Assembly: GCF_022512515.1 (NCBI RefSeq)
Contig: NZ_JAKWBK010000001.1
Span: 2,294,001 to 2,358,000 of the forward strand
From: Paraniabella hibiscisoli
GTDB taxonomy: Bacteria > Bacteroidota > Bacteroidia > Chitinophagales > Chitinophagaceae
Length of the DNA: 64,000 nucleotides
Direction of reading: 5' to 3'
The notes under the pieces were generated by a model, which was not told where the DNA came from, searched no databases, and worked only from the letters and a program-made list of their open reading frames with translations. Made by a program: the position numbers and the translations under genes. This document shows, one piece after another, positions 11,122 through 21,142 of the stretch. Each line of letters opens with the position of its first letter. Positions within the stretch are counted from its first letter, which is position 1.

Positions 11122-11151
11122 TTTGCTTTTGTTTTCAGGAAAATAAATTTC
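11122..11151 (+). promoter_or_regulatory. Candidate Bacteroidota-type promoter for the ECF sigma operon
   Basis: TTTG at 11122-11125, an 18-base spacer, then TAAATTTC at 11144-11151. This matches the TTTG / TAnnTTTG consensus except for the final base. The sigma factor start is about 60 bases downstream. Confidence 0.35.
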
Positions 11152-11213
11152 TCCAGGCAACCTTTCTTACCTGATCAGCATTTATACTATCATATAACCT
11201 GAAGTAAAGCATT

Positions 11214-11732
11214 TTGGAAATAGTCGTTAGTGAATGTAAAAATGGGAATGCCAGGGCGCAAAAACAATTATTTGACTGCTATGCAAAGCTTATGATGGCT
11301 GTTTGTGTCAGGTATGTAAGAGATTGGCATATTGCTGAAGACCTGATGCTGGGCGGTTTTCAAAAGTTCTTTTCCCGTATTGCTGTGTTCGAGTACTCTG
11401 ATGAAAGAAATCTGAAGGCCTACATCAAAAAAATTATGATTAATGAATGCCTGATGTACCTGCGATCCTTAAAGATTAACTATACGCGGAATGAACTTAC
11501 AGCAGACGTTCCCTTGGATCAGGAAAGTATATTAGATAAACTGGCGGCTGATGAATTATTTAAGTTGATATCGGAGCTTCCTGATGGTTACCGGACGGTA
11601 TTCAATCTTTTTGTAGTGGAAGGACTGAGCCACAAAGAAATTGCTTCGGAATTATCCATTTCTGAGGGAACCTCAAAGTCGCAATTGAATAAAGCGAAAA
11701 AGCTGTTGCAGCAATTTGTTTTAAAAACATAG
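11214..11732 (+). CDS. ECF-type RNA polymerase sigma factor
   Basis: 172 residues. Region 2 is seen in ARAQKQLFDCYAKLMMAVCV and DWHIAEDLMLGGFQKFF; region 4 with its helix-turn-helix is LPDGYRTVFNLFVVEGLSHK and EIASELSISEGTSKSQLNKA. The only in-frame starts before region 2 are TTG at 11214 and ATT just before it; the first ATG falls inside region 2, so a weak start or a hidden indel is likely. The next gene starts 3 bases after the stop and encodes a single-span membrane protein, a usual place for the cognate anti-sigma factor. Confidence 0.9.
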   Translation: MEIVVSECKNGNARAQKQLFDCYAKLMMAVCVRYVRDWHIAEDLMLGGFQKFFSRIAVFEYSDERNLKAYIKKIMINECLMYLRSLKINYTRNELTADVPLDQESILDKLAADELFKLISELPDGYRTVFNLFVVEGLSHKEIASELSISEGTSKSQLNKAKKLLQQFVLKT

Positions 11733-11735
11733 ATC

Positions 11736-12408
11736 ATGAATGAGTTGGACGAAATAAGGAGAAAGTTAGAGGACTATAGCCTGGATGGCTATAATGTAAA
11801 CAGTGGCTGGGATAAGTTGCAACAACGCAAGGGTAGAGGCCGTTACAGGATAATAAAAATGATCGCCGGCGTGGCTGCCGCTTGTGTGGTCCTGGTAGCA
11901 GGCTACTGTTTTTTGAAACAAGAATATAATGAGCCTAAGCATCATAAGGTAACCGTTTCTGGAATAGAAGTTCAAAAGCAGAGAGAGCCCATAATTGCGG
12001 ATACGGTAACGAAAAGCATGAATAGTGCAAATGAGATCCGTGCATTACAAAAAACTTCAAACCACTTAACAAGGCATAGAGAAAAAGCGCCTGTAATAAC
12101 TCAGGAACTACAAGCTGCAAAAGAAAAGCCTGTTGCTCCAAATGAGCAGACGTTAATCCGGGAAAAGGATGTGAATATTGAAAAGGCGCCTGTAATTATC
12201 GCTCAAAGGGAAAGCCCGAACAATAAACCGCTGGAGATCGTTTCAGAAGAAAAGCTGCTGGCCATGGTATCGGCCGTAGTGAAAACCGAACCTAAGCAAA
12301 GTAAACTCAAACATTTTTTTATCAGCAGAGGTGAACAGCAAGAATATACGACGGAGAAATACTCTTCTGACCAGCCAATGTTTCAACCAGAAATTTTTAA
12401 TACTATGA
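11736..12408 (+). CDS. Single-span membrane protein, probable anti-sigma-like regulator
   Basis: About 223 residues. The N-terminal 40 residues are cytoplasmic (DEIRRKLEDYSLDGYNVNSG), one membrane helix lies near residues 43-60 (MIAGVAAACVVLVAGYCF), and the rest is a low-complexity Lys/Glu-rich periplasmic tail. Position behind the ECF sigma factor suggests it sequesters the sigma factor, but no known anti-sigma domain is visible. As written it reads through into the next gene. Removing one T from the T5 run near 12394 ends it at a TGA that overlaps the ATG of the next gene (ATGA). I regard the fusion as an indel artefact. Confidence 0.6.
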
Positions 12409-13529
12409 AATCGAAAAGTATTGTGATAGCGATAAGCTTACTCGTTTTGGGGTTGCAGCTAAATGCGCAAAAAACCTATTGGGAAATGCCTGCTGATTTA
12501 TTTGAAAAAGAAGGCGCTAAAGGTATTACACTTGATCTTGGGGGAACGAATAAACTGGTTGTATATGCACATGATGCGCAAACCATCGACAATGGTGTGG
12601 ATTTTAAAAGCATCCTTCAATCTTTTTTCGATAATTATGATGTGATCAAAGATAGCGTCAATGCCTACATCTCCAACAAGGTGTTATACTATTATAACCC
12701 GGGCGGTAAAAACGGGCTGACTGTTATTCCCGGAGCTGAAACGGGCAAAGCATTATCTGTGGTTGATGGCAAGGCATACAGGGTTAAAAGAACCATGGAT
12801 ACCATTAATATTTATCCAAGAAAGCCTAAGACAATTAACGAGGCAGCCGTTTTTTCATTCCGCGTAAACCAAATAGAAGACCTGAGGGCTTACATTACAT
12901 CTGATCTGATAAATGATTTTATTAAGAAGGTTGATCAGGAAATACAGGAGGAGCGTACTACAGGTAAGAATTCTGGCGGAAAGCAAGGCCAGCCCAATAT
13001 GGTAGGTCTTGCTTCCAGGTATAAAGGCACATTTCGTATCGTTAACAACCAAATTGAAGGAGACATAGTACCTGAAAACCGTAAGATGAACAATCTGTCT
13101 TTTTCTGTAAGTGCGGATCTTCAAAATTTCAAGAGCTACATGGCCCCATCTTTTAATACGAGCATTGATTTGTATTTCAAAGGCCAGGGTTACAGAAGGA
13201 TACTTCGTTTAGCTTTATATTGGGAACCCGTCTTTTTGTTTGATAAAGGCCCGGATGATAAGCTAAAAACCTACCGAAACGATTTTGTCGGCTTTTTATA
13301 TGAATACCGGAGAGGAAGTGTTAGCCCGGATAAGTTAAGCTTTTATGCTCCGTTTTCCGCCTCCTACCTGGTTAAACGAAGAGGAGATTTTTTTGAGAAA
13401 AATACTTTTCGTTTGGGTATCGGTGGTATTAAATATGGAGCAGCAACTGTAAGACCATTTATGTATTTCAATAGCTTTTTTAAAGACGTTACGCCAGGCG
13501 TGCAGCTTTCAGTTGGTTGGGGGCGATAG
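12405..13529 (+). CDS. Secreted protein of unknown function, possibly outer-membrane
   Basis: 374 residues starting at an ATG that opens a clear signal peptide (MKSKSIVIAISLLVLGLQLN, cleavage near NAQ). In the raw sequence this signal sits at residue 224 of a longer frame, which argues for a separate gene. The mature part starts with KTYWEMPADLFEKEGAKG. The last 130 residues alternate polar and hydrophobic residues (RRILRLALYWEPVFLFD, NTFRLGIGGIKYGAATV, GVQLSVGWGR), as in small beta-barrels. I do not recognise a family. It is the third gene of the sigma operon and may be part of its envelope response. Confidence 0.7.
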   Translation: MKSKSIVIAISLLVLGLQLNAQKTYWEMPADLFEKEGAKGITLDLGGTNKLVVYAHDAQTIDNGVDFKSILQSFFDNYDVIKDSVNAYISNKVLYYYNPGGKNGLTVIPGAETGKALSVVDGKAYRVKRTMDTINIYPRKPKTINEAAVFSFRVNQIEDLRAYITSDLINDFIKKVDQEIQEERTTGKNSGGKQGQPNMVGLASRYKGTFRIVNNQIEGDIVPENRKMNNLSFSVSADLQNFKSYMAPSFNTSIDLYFKGQGYRRILRLALYWEPVFLFDKGPDDKLKTYRNDFVGFLYEYRRGSVSPDKLSFYAPFSASYLVKRRGDFFEKNTFRLGIGGIKYGAATVRPFMYFNSFFKDVTPGVQLSVGWGR

Positions 13530-13557
13530 GAGAAATTAAATGCCAGAGGTATGCCGG

Positions 13558-14206
13558 TCATTTTTTGGTATCGGTTGCCTGTTCGTAGCAGAGCTCTATT
13601 ATTTTCTTAAACGTATTTAAATAGCGCTCCTTACCTTCTTTTTTAGTGATGTCTATTTCGCAGACTGTCGTGCCCAGTATTTTACCATGAAGGATCATAT
13701 AATAAATTGCAGATACAATAGTGCCTGAAACAGCCCGGAAATCAATATCGCTATCTTTAAATACGAGGTCAGCTTTTTTGAAAACGGGCGCTCCGAAAAG
13801 CTCCCTGTTATTGGCTATCGTTTTTAATGTTTTATTTTTTTCGCTGATACCCCAAAGGATGATCTTTTGCATTTCGGGGATTTTTCAAAAAACGGAAGTC
13901 CTGTTCCAGAATTGAAACGATCTCCTCTTTTTCGAGCGGAGTGGTTGTGTCGTAGGAGGTGCCTTCCATTTGTTTTATCTGGATATTCCAGAAGTCTCTT
14001 TGTTCCAGGTACTCTTTGATCAGTCCTTCAAGGCCACCAAAGTAGCGGTAAATCAGTTTTTTAGAAACACCTGAAACAGTTTCGATCCTGTTGATTTTTA
14101 TATGCTGAAAGCCTTCTTTGATCAATATACTTCCAACAGCTTTGATCAGCTTTTGCTTTGTTTTTTCCTTGTCGTATATTTTTCCCTGATGCGTTTTCCT
14201 TTTCAT
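13558..14206 (-). CDS. TetR/AcrR-family transcriptional regulator (frameshifted)
   Basis: About 215 residues. The N-terminal TetR DNA-binding domain is seen in KLIKAVGSILIKEGFQHIKI, then SGVSKKLIYRYFGGLEGLIK, which is the HTH and the typical YxYFxxxxxL motif. The start at 14206 keeps a short basic lead (MKRKTHQ); an ATG seven codons upstream is possible. The frame breaks in a C4 run near 13876; removing one C gives NPEMQKIILWGISEKN and joins the ligand-binding half. No adjacent target operon is obvious; the COG2509 flavoprotein lies 300 bases away on the same strand. Confidence 0.87.
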
Positions 14207-14377
14207 GTAAACTGATTTACTTCCCAAATATCGATGGATTTCTCAATCCTCGCAAAATAATTGCAGAGGGCGGTATCATCTGATATGGAATAAAAGTTGT
14301 GGGAACCAGATTTATATTTGTCCCTGTTTGGTGAAAAAATATTTTTAAATCTCTTCGCTAATTTGTATTTTAGTGAA

Positions 14378-14526
14378 ACTCAGGGGCCGCTCCCTGAGTC
14401 TCTTTGTGCCGTTACTAAGTTCTATGAAAAGATGTTGTGTGAGTAGCTAAGAAAGCTATTACACATAAGGCTGCTAACCTTGTTATAGGTGATAACGATA
14501 AGGTAATGTAAGTTTTACCTGCAGCC
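14378..14526 (+). ncRNA. Candidate structured non-coding RNA (three hairpins)
   Basis: No gene fits 14207-14542. Three helices follow each other: 14378-14399 (8-bp stem ACTCAGGG with a 6-base loop); 14436-14465 (TGTGT / ACACA outer stem around GTAGCT / AGCTAT); and 14469-14526, closed by GGCTGC / GCAGCC and branching into ACCTT / AAGGT with GTTAT / ATAAC, then GTAA / TTAC. A TAnnTTTG-like box (TATTTTAG, 14366-14373) ends 4 bases before the first helix, so transcription could start there. I cannot assign it to tmRNA, RNase P, SRP or a known riboswitch. Strand is inferred from the promoter box. Confidence 0.4.
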
Positions 14527-14542
14527 AGTAATATACGTGATG

Positions 14543-16115
14543 CTAGTTGGTGGCTATTATTTGATATATACTCCTGGCTACCCGCTCACCATCCATGGCT
14601 GCGCTTACAATGCCGCCCGCATAGCCAGCGCCTTCACCACAGGGATAAAGGTTCTTAATCTGCGGATGTTGCAGTGTAGCTGTATCTCTTGGTATTCTCA
14701 CGGGTGATGAAGTGCGCGATTCGGTTGCTACCAGAATGGCTTCATTGGTATAGTATCCCTTCATCTTTTTACCAAACTCAACAAATGCTTTTTGTAAAGC
14801 ACCGTGTATGAAGCCAGGCAGTACCATGCTCAGGTCTGAGCTATTGATACCCGGCAAATAAGAACAATCGGGCAAAGTAGAGGAAAACTTATTGGTGCAA
14901 AAGTCAACCATCCGCTGAGCCGGGGCTTTTAAGGAACCGCCGCCCGACTCAAACGCTTTTTGCTCCACATCCTGCTGGAAATTTAATAAAGCAAGAGAAT
15001 CAATATCAGTAGATTTTGAATTTTTAATAACATCAGCCAGCTGTACCTGCACTACGATGCCTGAATTGGCATAAGGGTTATTTCGCTTAGACGGCGACCA
15101 GCCATTTACTACGATTTCGTTGGGCCCTGTAGCTGCCGGAGCAATAATACCTCCCGGGCACATACAAAAACTAAATACGCCTATATTGTATACCTGTTGT
15201 ACCAGGCTGTAAGATGCGGGAGGCAAATATTCGCCTCTTGTGTCACATTTATACTGAGCGGTATCGATTAAACGCTGGGGATGCTCTGCGCGAACACCTA
15301 ATGCAAATGGCTTTGCTTCAATTAAGATATTTTTCTCATGCAATAAATAAAATATATCACGGGAAGAATGGCCTGTAGCCAAAATAGTAGCTGCTGCTTC
15401 TATTTTACTGCCATCCTGTGTAATGACACCTTTAAGCGTATCCCCCTTAATAATAAAGTCAACAACTTTTTGATCAAACAATACTTCTCCCCGCAGGCAA
15501 TGATCTGGTCTCTCATGGCTGTGATGATCTTGGGGAGTTTGTTGGTACCAATATGCGGATGAGCTTCGTACAGTATTTTTCTTCAGCTCCAAAACGTACG
15601 AAAAGATTTAATATCCGGTCGATATCGCCTCGCTTATTACTTCTGGTGTACAGCTTCCCATCGCTGTAAGTACCGGCCCCACCTTCTCCAAAGCAGTAAT
15701 TACTTTCAGGATTTACAATCCCTTCCTTGTTCATGGCCGCCAGGTCGCGCCTGCGCGATTTCACATCTTTACCGCGTTCCAGTACAATAGGTTGTATACC
15801 GTCTTCAATCAGTTGAAGTGCGGCAAACAGCCCGGCGGGCCCGGCCCCTATCACAATAACTTTTTTATCCGCCTTGCTCACATCCTTAAACGAAAAGGAC
15901 TGAAGTTCCCGTTGCCGGTAAGGCTCATTGATGAAAGCATTCACTTTTAAATTGAACCAGGGCTGCCTGGAACGGGCATCTATCGAATGCTTTAATATAG
16001 TGAAACCTGTAACGCTGGCTGGATCAATATTTTCACCGACAGCTATTTGCTGTAAAATGAAAGCATGGTCAGCTGCCTCCTGTGGAGATAATTTGAGTTG
16101 AATAGTTTTCTGCAT
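14543..16115 (-). CDS. COG2509-type FAD-dependent dehydrogenase (frameshifted)
   Basis: About 523 residues. The N-terminal domain (MQKTIQLKLSPQEAADHAFI) is followed by the FAD-binding dinucleotide motif VIVIGAGPAGLFAALQLIEDG and the family segment SNYCFGEGGAGTYSDGKLYT. The C-terminal part has ILATGHSSRDIFYLLHEKNI, and YPCGEGAGYAGGIVSAAMDG closes the FAD site. The frame changes near 15560, between FGAEEKYCTKLI and the following DHHSHERPDHCLRGEVLFD part. The family is widespread but its substrate is not established. It is monocistronic here as far as I can see. Confidence 0.85.
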
Positions 16116-16224
16116 GTGTTGTCAGGTTTTTATCCTGAAGAATTTCTACAAAGAAAAGAAGAAAAATGGAATGTGGCATAGCGGGCTTTAACCGGCATTG
16201 CGGTGCAGTTATCAGAGGGATAGA

Positions 16225-16802
16225 TCAGGGCTTATCTACGCTCATATCTACGTACACTATTTTATAGCGGTTTCCCTTTCTTGAGCTTCTGAAAATCCGG
16301 TTTAGTAAGAAGCCTGTACCGCCCACGCCTGTGGCAATGGCCACATTTCTGGCATTCCGGTCATCCAGTAAAGGGTCGGCTTTTTCTATCAGGCCATTAA
16401 TAATATTCAGGGCGGTATAACCAAACCCGCCAATGGCTGCCATTCCTCCAAGCTTGCCCAGATAATGGTTTCGATAGCTGGCCTTGGGTGTATTAATATA
16501 TTTAATGCCTTTATAATGAAGCTGTAAAATATAGGTAGTTACCGTATCATAACTAACGGTGCCGAAAAGATTGGTATAAGGAGCGGTAGTGAAATAACGC
16601 AGGTAAATGCTGTCATTTGCAATTTTATGGATCAGGGCATCGTAGCGCCTGCCGTCAACCGCAAGAAACGAGATGTTTACTCCGGCATAATAGTTTTTTA
16701 CCGGCACGCCATTTTCTTTCTTACAGAAATAAAATCAGGCACTTGCGCAGCACCCGCCAGGGTAACAGTTAAAAAGCAGGAAAACAACAGCAGCCGTAAC
16801 AT
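16225..16802 (-). CDS. Secreted protein of unknown function (frameshifted)
   Basis: About 192 residues. The ATG at 16802 opens a signal peptide (MLRLLLFSCFLTVTLAGAAQ). The frame changes near 16715 in a GAAAATGG run; after it the protein reads NGVPVKNYYAGVNISFLAVD. A hydrophobic patch (LGGMAAIGGFGYTALNIING) and a Gly-rich segment (VAIATGVGGTGFLLNRIF) could be membrane-associated. I do not recognise the family; similar exported proteins that handle per-gene layout are common in Chitinophagaceae but without assigned role. Confidence 0.65.
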
Positions 16803-16869
16803 TTGCGCTAAAGATAGCAGGATTCAACCAATCCGAATCTATCCGAATTGTTAAAGCAATAAAAAATTT

Positions 16870-18037
16870 CTACAAATTCATACGCTTCGCAAAGCCGGTG
16901 TTCAGGTAAGGCTTTAGCTCGGTAAAAGGTATCCATACTTTGATTTCGCCATCTGCGTAAGAGGCTATTTCATAAGGCGAATAAGAGAATCCGAGACCTT
17001 TAGGGGAGAAATAAAAATTATCATTGGGCTCCAGCCTTTTCACAAATAGTCGGGTATTTAAAGGGGTGGGGGCCGGAACCGCATACTGCTTCCGGTAATT
17101 TTGCTCCAGGAGTTGCTGCATGGTTGTCGAATCTATGGATAGCAGATCCTGCAGCGATAACTGCTTTTGGGAAGTAGCATCAAAACAATACATGCTTGTT
17201 CCATAATTACCATGTGCGCCACCGGTATAAGCATAGCTATACATGCTTAGTACCAGGTAACCGTTTTGATTATATATTACATTACCGATACTCTCATACT
17301 CCCGGTTTAGGAAATAATGAGGACCATCATCTGCAATACCAACAATACTGCTATCTACTTCTGCAGTATAGCCGGCAACCGCCTGCTGTACCTGGTTGCT
17401 TACTACTTGTTGCATCGATTGCCCGGCATTGTTTTTCTTATCACTGCCTAAAAAGCTTTTTACCTGCTCATTCAACCATGCCTGGTTGTTATCAGCTGCG
17501 GCTATAACAGTTACTGATGTTTTAAGCGTAGGCGTATCTTTTTGAACTTAAGGTATTGGGCGGAGTCAACCGCACCTATTGCCACCACATTTACGGATGG
17601 TTGAATAGTGGATTCCTTCAGGTCGATAGGGTAAGATTTTGTTTCGTCGCCGCTGGTCCAGCTTCCCTTAATGCCATCGCCCGAAATGGCCAAAGCCAGG
17701 GAAGGTGATTTGCCCGATGTTATGTTCGTGATCTCTATCAGGTAAATACTATCTCCGGATGTTTTTTCCCAGTTCCGGGAAAGGAAGATAGTTTGCCCTT
17801 GTTCTGTATAGTAGTAATTGGCATCAATGCGATCTGCCGCTTTTACGATATTCATCACCACCGGTTTCCCGGCAATGGTGCCTTCCAGAGTTTTAAAAAA
17901 TAAGCGTCTGTAAGCCTTTGCGTTGTTAAAACACTGTCTTCTGAAGCTGTACCTGTATCAGCAGGCTTTTTGTCTTCATTCTTACAGGCAAACAAAGCCA
18001 GTAATAAAATGGAGCTGATAAAAATCCGGTTATACAT
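16870..18037 (-). CDS. DUF3298-domain lipoprotein (two frameshifts)
   Basis: About 388 residues. Lipoprotein signal with Cys in LLLALFACKNEDKKP. The middle reads DSIYLIEITNITSGKSPSLA, and the C-terminal part has the DUF3298 motifs YLVLSMYSYAYTGGAHGNYG and FYFSPKGLGFSYSPYEIASY. The frame changes near 17865 and near 17500, each at a short homopolymer. DUF3298/DUF4163 proteins (such as RsiV-like and PdaC-like sensors) bind lysozyme or peptidoglycan in some bacteria, but no such role can be claimed here. Confidence 0.82.
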
Positions 18038-18189
18038 ATAATAAGGTTTGGATCGTTCTGAAAATCATTATTGTTCTACAAAAATTCATGCCATAAATGG
18101 CCTAAACATAATTGTTGGAAACCGCGGCAAAATTACAACAGGCTACCTTAATTTTACGCCTCTAAATCGTTTTTCTGTTTACCAATTTG

Positions 18190-20291
18190 ATGAAGTATAA
18201 TGTTTTCTGCAGTTTAGTTTTGAGTAGGTCTTCCTTAGCCAATAGCCCTTTAGATATTCGCTACCTGGTAGTTTGCTTACTATTGTCAGTTCCTTTGTGG
18301 TCGGCTGCGCAGGTCACGCCGGTAGAGGCGGGCCAGGTGTTAGCTGAGGACACCGTATTTGCAGAAGGCCGGTTTGACAACGCAATGACTGCTGCGGTTG
18401 TAAAGAAACGTTTATTGGAGCCTCCCACCAATAAGGCAACCATGCTGAACCTCATCAATACGGTGCCGGGTGTTCGGATGGAAGAAAGATCACCAGGTAG
18501 TTACCGGCTTAACATGCGTGGGAGTGCCCTTAGGTCTCCTTTCGGAGTAAGAAATGTAAAAATTTACTGGAACGATATTCCGTTAACTGATCCGGGAGGT
18601 AATACCTATTTTAACCAGCTTACGTTGAATAGTTTTTCGGACATGACTTTTGTAAAAAGCACCGCTAATACCAGCTATGGGGCAGGTACGGGAGGTCAGG
18701 TACTGATCAGGAACAGGCCGCTAAAAAACAAACGAGGCCTCACTAGACCTAATAGGGGTAGTTACCAGTTGAAGGGACTGTTTGCTTCAGGTACTCTTGC
18801 AGGTGAAAAGATGGCTTCAAGAGTTAGCTATTCGCATAACGAAACCGATGGTTACCGGGATCAATCAGCGATGCGCCGCGATCATTTCTCGTTAAGCAGT
18901 GAATTCAACATATCGGATAAGCAGCAGCTAAGTGCTCATGTTTTATTTACTGATATGTATTATCAAACGCCCGGAGGACTTACCCTGAGCGAGTTTCAGA
19001 CTAATCCACGATCTGCAAGGCCGGCCGCGGGTATTTTTCCTTCGGCTATAAATGCCAAAGCGGCCATATTTCAACGCAATTTTACTGCAGGCATTGGGTA
19101 TAAAAACAGCTTCAACTCAGTTTTCTCCAATAGCACAACCATTTATGGCTCTTACAACCGCATTGAAAATAGCGCTGTCAGGAATTATGAAATGCGTAAC
19201 GAGCCTCATTTTGGAGCCAGAACGATTTTTAAACTGGATAAAAAATACGACAACGGTAACCATATCGATTGGCAAAATGGTGCTGAGCTGCAATCGGGTA
19301 ATTTTAATATAAAAGTATCGGGCAATAAATTAGGCGTTGCAGATACGCTGCAAACCAATGACGATGTACAAACCACGGTGTACAGCGTTTTTTCCCAGCT
19401 GGTGTTCGCTACCGCTAATAAATGGAGTTATAGCGCCGGATTAAGTTATAATAAAAACCGGATCGCTTTTGAACGATTGAGTGATTATCCTGTTTTAAAC
19501 CAGCCGTTTTCTTTCAGTACCGAGCTCATACCCAGGTTCGCTGTTTCTAAAGCATTTGGTGGCAACAATAGTATAGGCGTATTGGCTTCTAAATCATTTT
19601 CACCTCCAACAATAGCAGAGCTATTACCTTCTACAGGTATTATTAACACATCGCTGCAGGCAGAAAAAGGCTGGAATTATGAATTGATAGGGAAGATTCA
19701 TTCTTTACCTCGTTTACAAATGGAAGCCAGTGTGTTTGCTTTTCGTTTGAAGGACGCGTTAGTGCAGCGACGCGATGAGTCGGGCGCAGATTATTTTACA
19801 AATGCAGGGGGGGCGCGACAAAACGGAGTGGAATTATTTACCGGGTATAATTATGTTCGCCGCAGTTCATTTATTGAAACAGGATGGCTTACAGCCGCCT
19901 ATACTTATAGCCATTTCAGGTATGCTCATTTTGAGAAAGATGGAAATGATTTTTCCGGCAAGACATTGCCGGGTGTGCCATCTAACACCTTTTCTATTTG
20001 GGGCGATGCTTATTTAAGGAATGGGTTTTATCTGATAGGCTCTTATTACAGCGCATCTGCTATTTTTTTGAATGATGCAAATACTGTTTCCGCCAGCCCT
20101 TATCATTTAGTAGCCGGAAAAATTGGATATGTAATTACGGGTAAAAAACTCAGGGTTGATTTTTATGTGGGGGAGATAACCTGCTCAATCAAGCCTATAG
20201 CCTGGGTAACGATATCGCGGTTTCGGGCCGATATTACAATGCCGCCCCGCGCAGAAACTATTATGCGGGAGCGGCATTTTCTTACAAGTGA
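18190..20291 (+). CDS. TonB-dependent receptor (frameshifted near the end)
   Basis: About 700 residues, starting at the ATG at 18190. A signal peptide with an unusually long n-region ends near LWSAAQVTP. The plug shows MLNLINTVPGVRMEERSPGS, LNMRGSALRSPFGVRNVKIY and LTDPGGNTYFNQ; the barrel has FSPPTIAELLPSTGII. No carboxypeptidase-like N-terminal domain is present, so this is a siderophore- or metal-type receptor rather than SusC. The frame breaks near 20170 in GTGGGGGAG; one base less gives GDNLLNQAYSLGNDIAVSG and ends with AFSYK at 20291. Substrate unknown. Confidence 0.88.
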
Positions 20292-20296
20292 TAAGA

Positions 20297-20659
20297 TTAC
20301 CTGAAAGTAGCTACCGCCATATTAGCGGCTTCGTAAGCCATTTTCTGATTATAGGTAAGGGTAATGTTTTTAATATTAATGAGGTCTACGATCGTTCCCA
20401 CAAAACAAAGACCCGCAGTGAAGAAGTATAAAATACCCAGCCCGATATCCCCGGTAATGATCCTGTGTATACCGGCAAAGCCTACAAACCCTAGTAATGC
20501 AAGCACCAGCATTAATGTGCGATCTCTCCTTTTGCCCTGGAAAATGGCCAGGAAGGTTTGTTGCTGCTGTTCGGTCATATTTTGGGTGAGTTGCATGATC
20601 GTTGCCATTTCATCGTATTCCATATCAGGAAACATTCGTAAAAGTTGTTGCTGGTCCAT
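20297..20659 (-). CDS. TM2-domain membrane protein
   Basis: 120 residues. A Gln-rich cytoplasmic N-terminus (MTEQQQQTFLAIFQGK) precedes the TM2 domain: two membrane helices with the typical turn (LLGFVGFAGIHRIITGDIGL and ILYFFTAGLCFVGTIVDLIN). Function of TM2 proteins in bacteria is not known. It is convergent with the TonB receptor, 5 bases apart, and overlaps the DUF2752 gene upstream. Confidence 0.88.
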   Translation of the reverse strand: MDQQQLLRMFPDMEYDEMATIMQLTQNMTEQQQQTFLAIFQGKRRDRTLMLVLALLGFVGFAGIHRIITGDIGLGILYFFTAGLCFVGTIVDLINIKNITLTYNQKMAYEAANMAVATFR

Positions 20660-20870
20660 AGTTGTTTGTTTTGTTGATTGTATATATTGCTTTGCAGCTT
20701 TGATAAAAAATGATGAGGGTGGCGGGTATGCCTAAGATATGTTCCTGTATAGATCTTTGAAAATCAAAATGCAGGGCATAATGTATGGCATGACCGAGCC
20801 CACAGCCCGGGCACCAGGTAAACCCCAGGTTTTTTAAAATGCAAAGCGAGGTGGTATTATCCACTTTCAT
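20625..20870 (-). CDS. DUF2752-family membrane protein
   Basis: 81 residues from the ATG at 20870. The family signature is seen as GFTWCPGCGLGHAIHYALHF (usually CPxCGxTRA), followed by a second membrane helix (LGIPATLIIFYQSCKAIY). Upstream, the same frame stays open and hydrophobic (LWNGALILLGV), and another frame offers MLRFLKNIAR, so the true start is probably near 20943 behind an indel. Its 3' end overlaps the TM2 gene; DUF2752 and TM2 genes are often adjacent in Bacteroidota. Function unknown. Confidence 0.75.
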   Translation of the reverse strand: MKVDNTTSLCILKNLGFTWCPGCGLGHAIHYALHFDFQRSIQEHILGIPATLIIFYQSCKAIYTINKTNNYGPATTFTNVS

Positions 20871-21072
20871 AACCCCCAGCAGTATCAGGGCACCGTTCCA
20901 AAGGATTACCTCGCTATATTTTTTAAAAACCTGAGCATTGTGCTTTAAAATTATAACATAAAATTAATCACTGCAGCCTGCGCGGCATAGTGCTGGTCGG
21001 TGAATTGTGATTAAATGGCGGTGAAATGTGAATTGGAAATGGTAAGACGAAAAGGATGATGACTTCGTTCAT

Positions 21073-21115
21073 AAAAAAACAGACGATAAACCATCGTTCA
21101 CGGTCTATCGTCTGT
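21073..21115 (-). terminator. Intrinsic terminator of the ABC exporter operon
   Basis: A 10-bp stem (ACAGACGATA with its complement, extended by ACC/GGT inside) is followed on the minus strand by seven T. It lies 28 bases past the permease stop. Confidence 0.85.
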
Positions 21116-21142
21116 CAATTACTATCAATCGGGTTTTAATTA

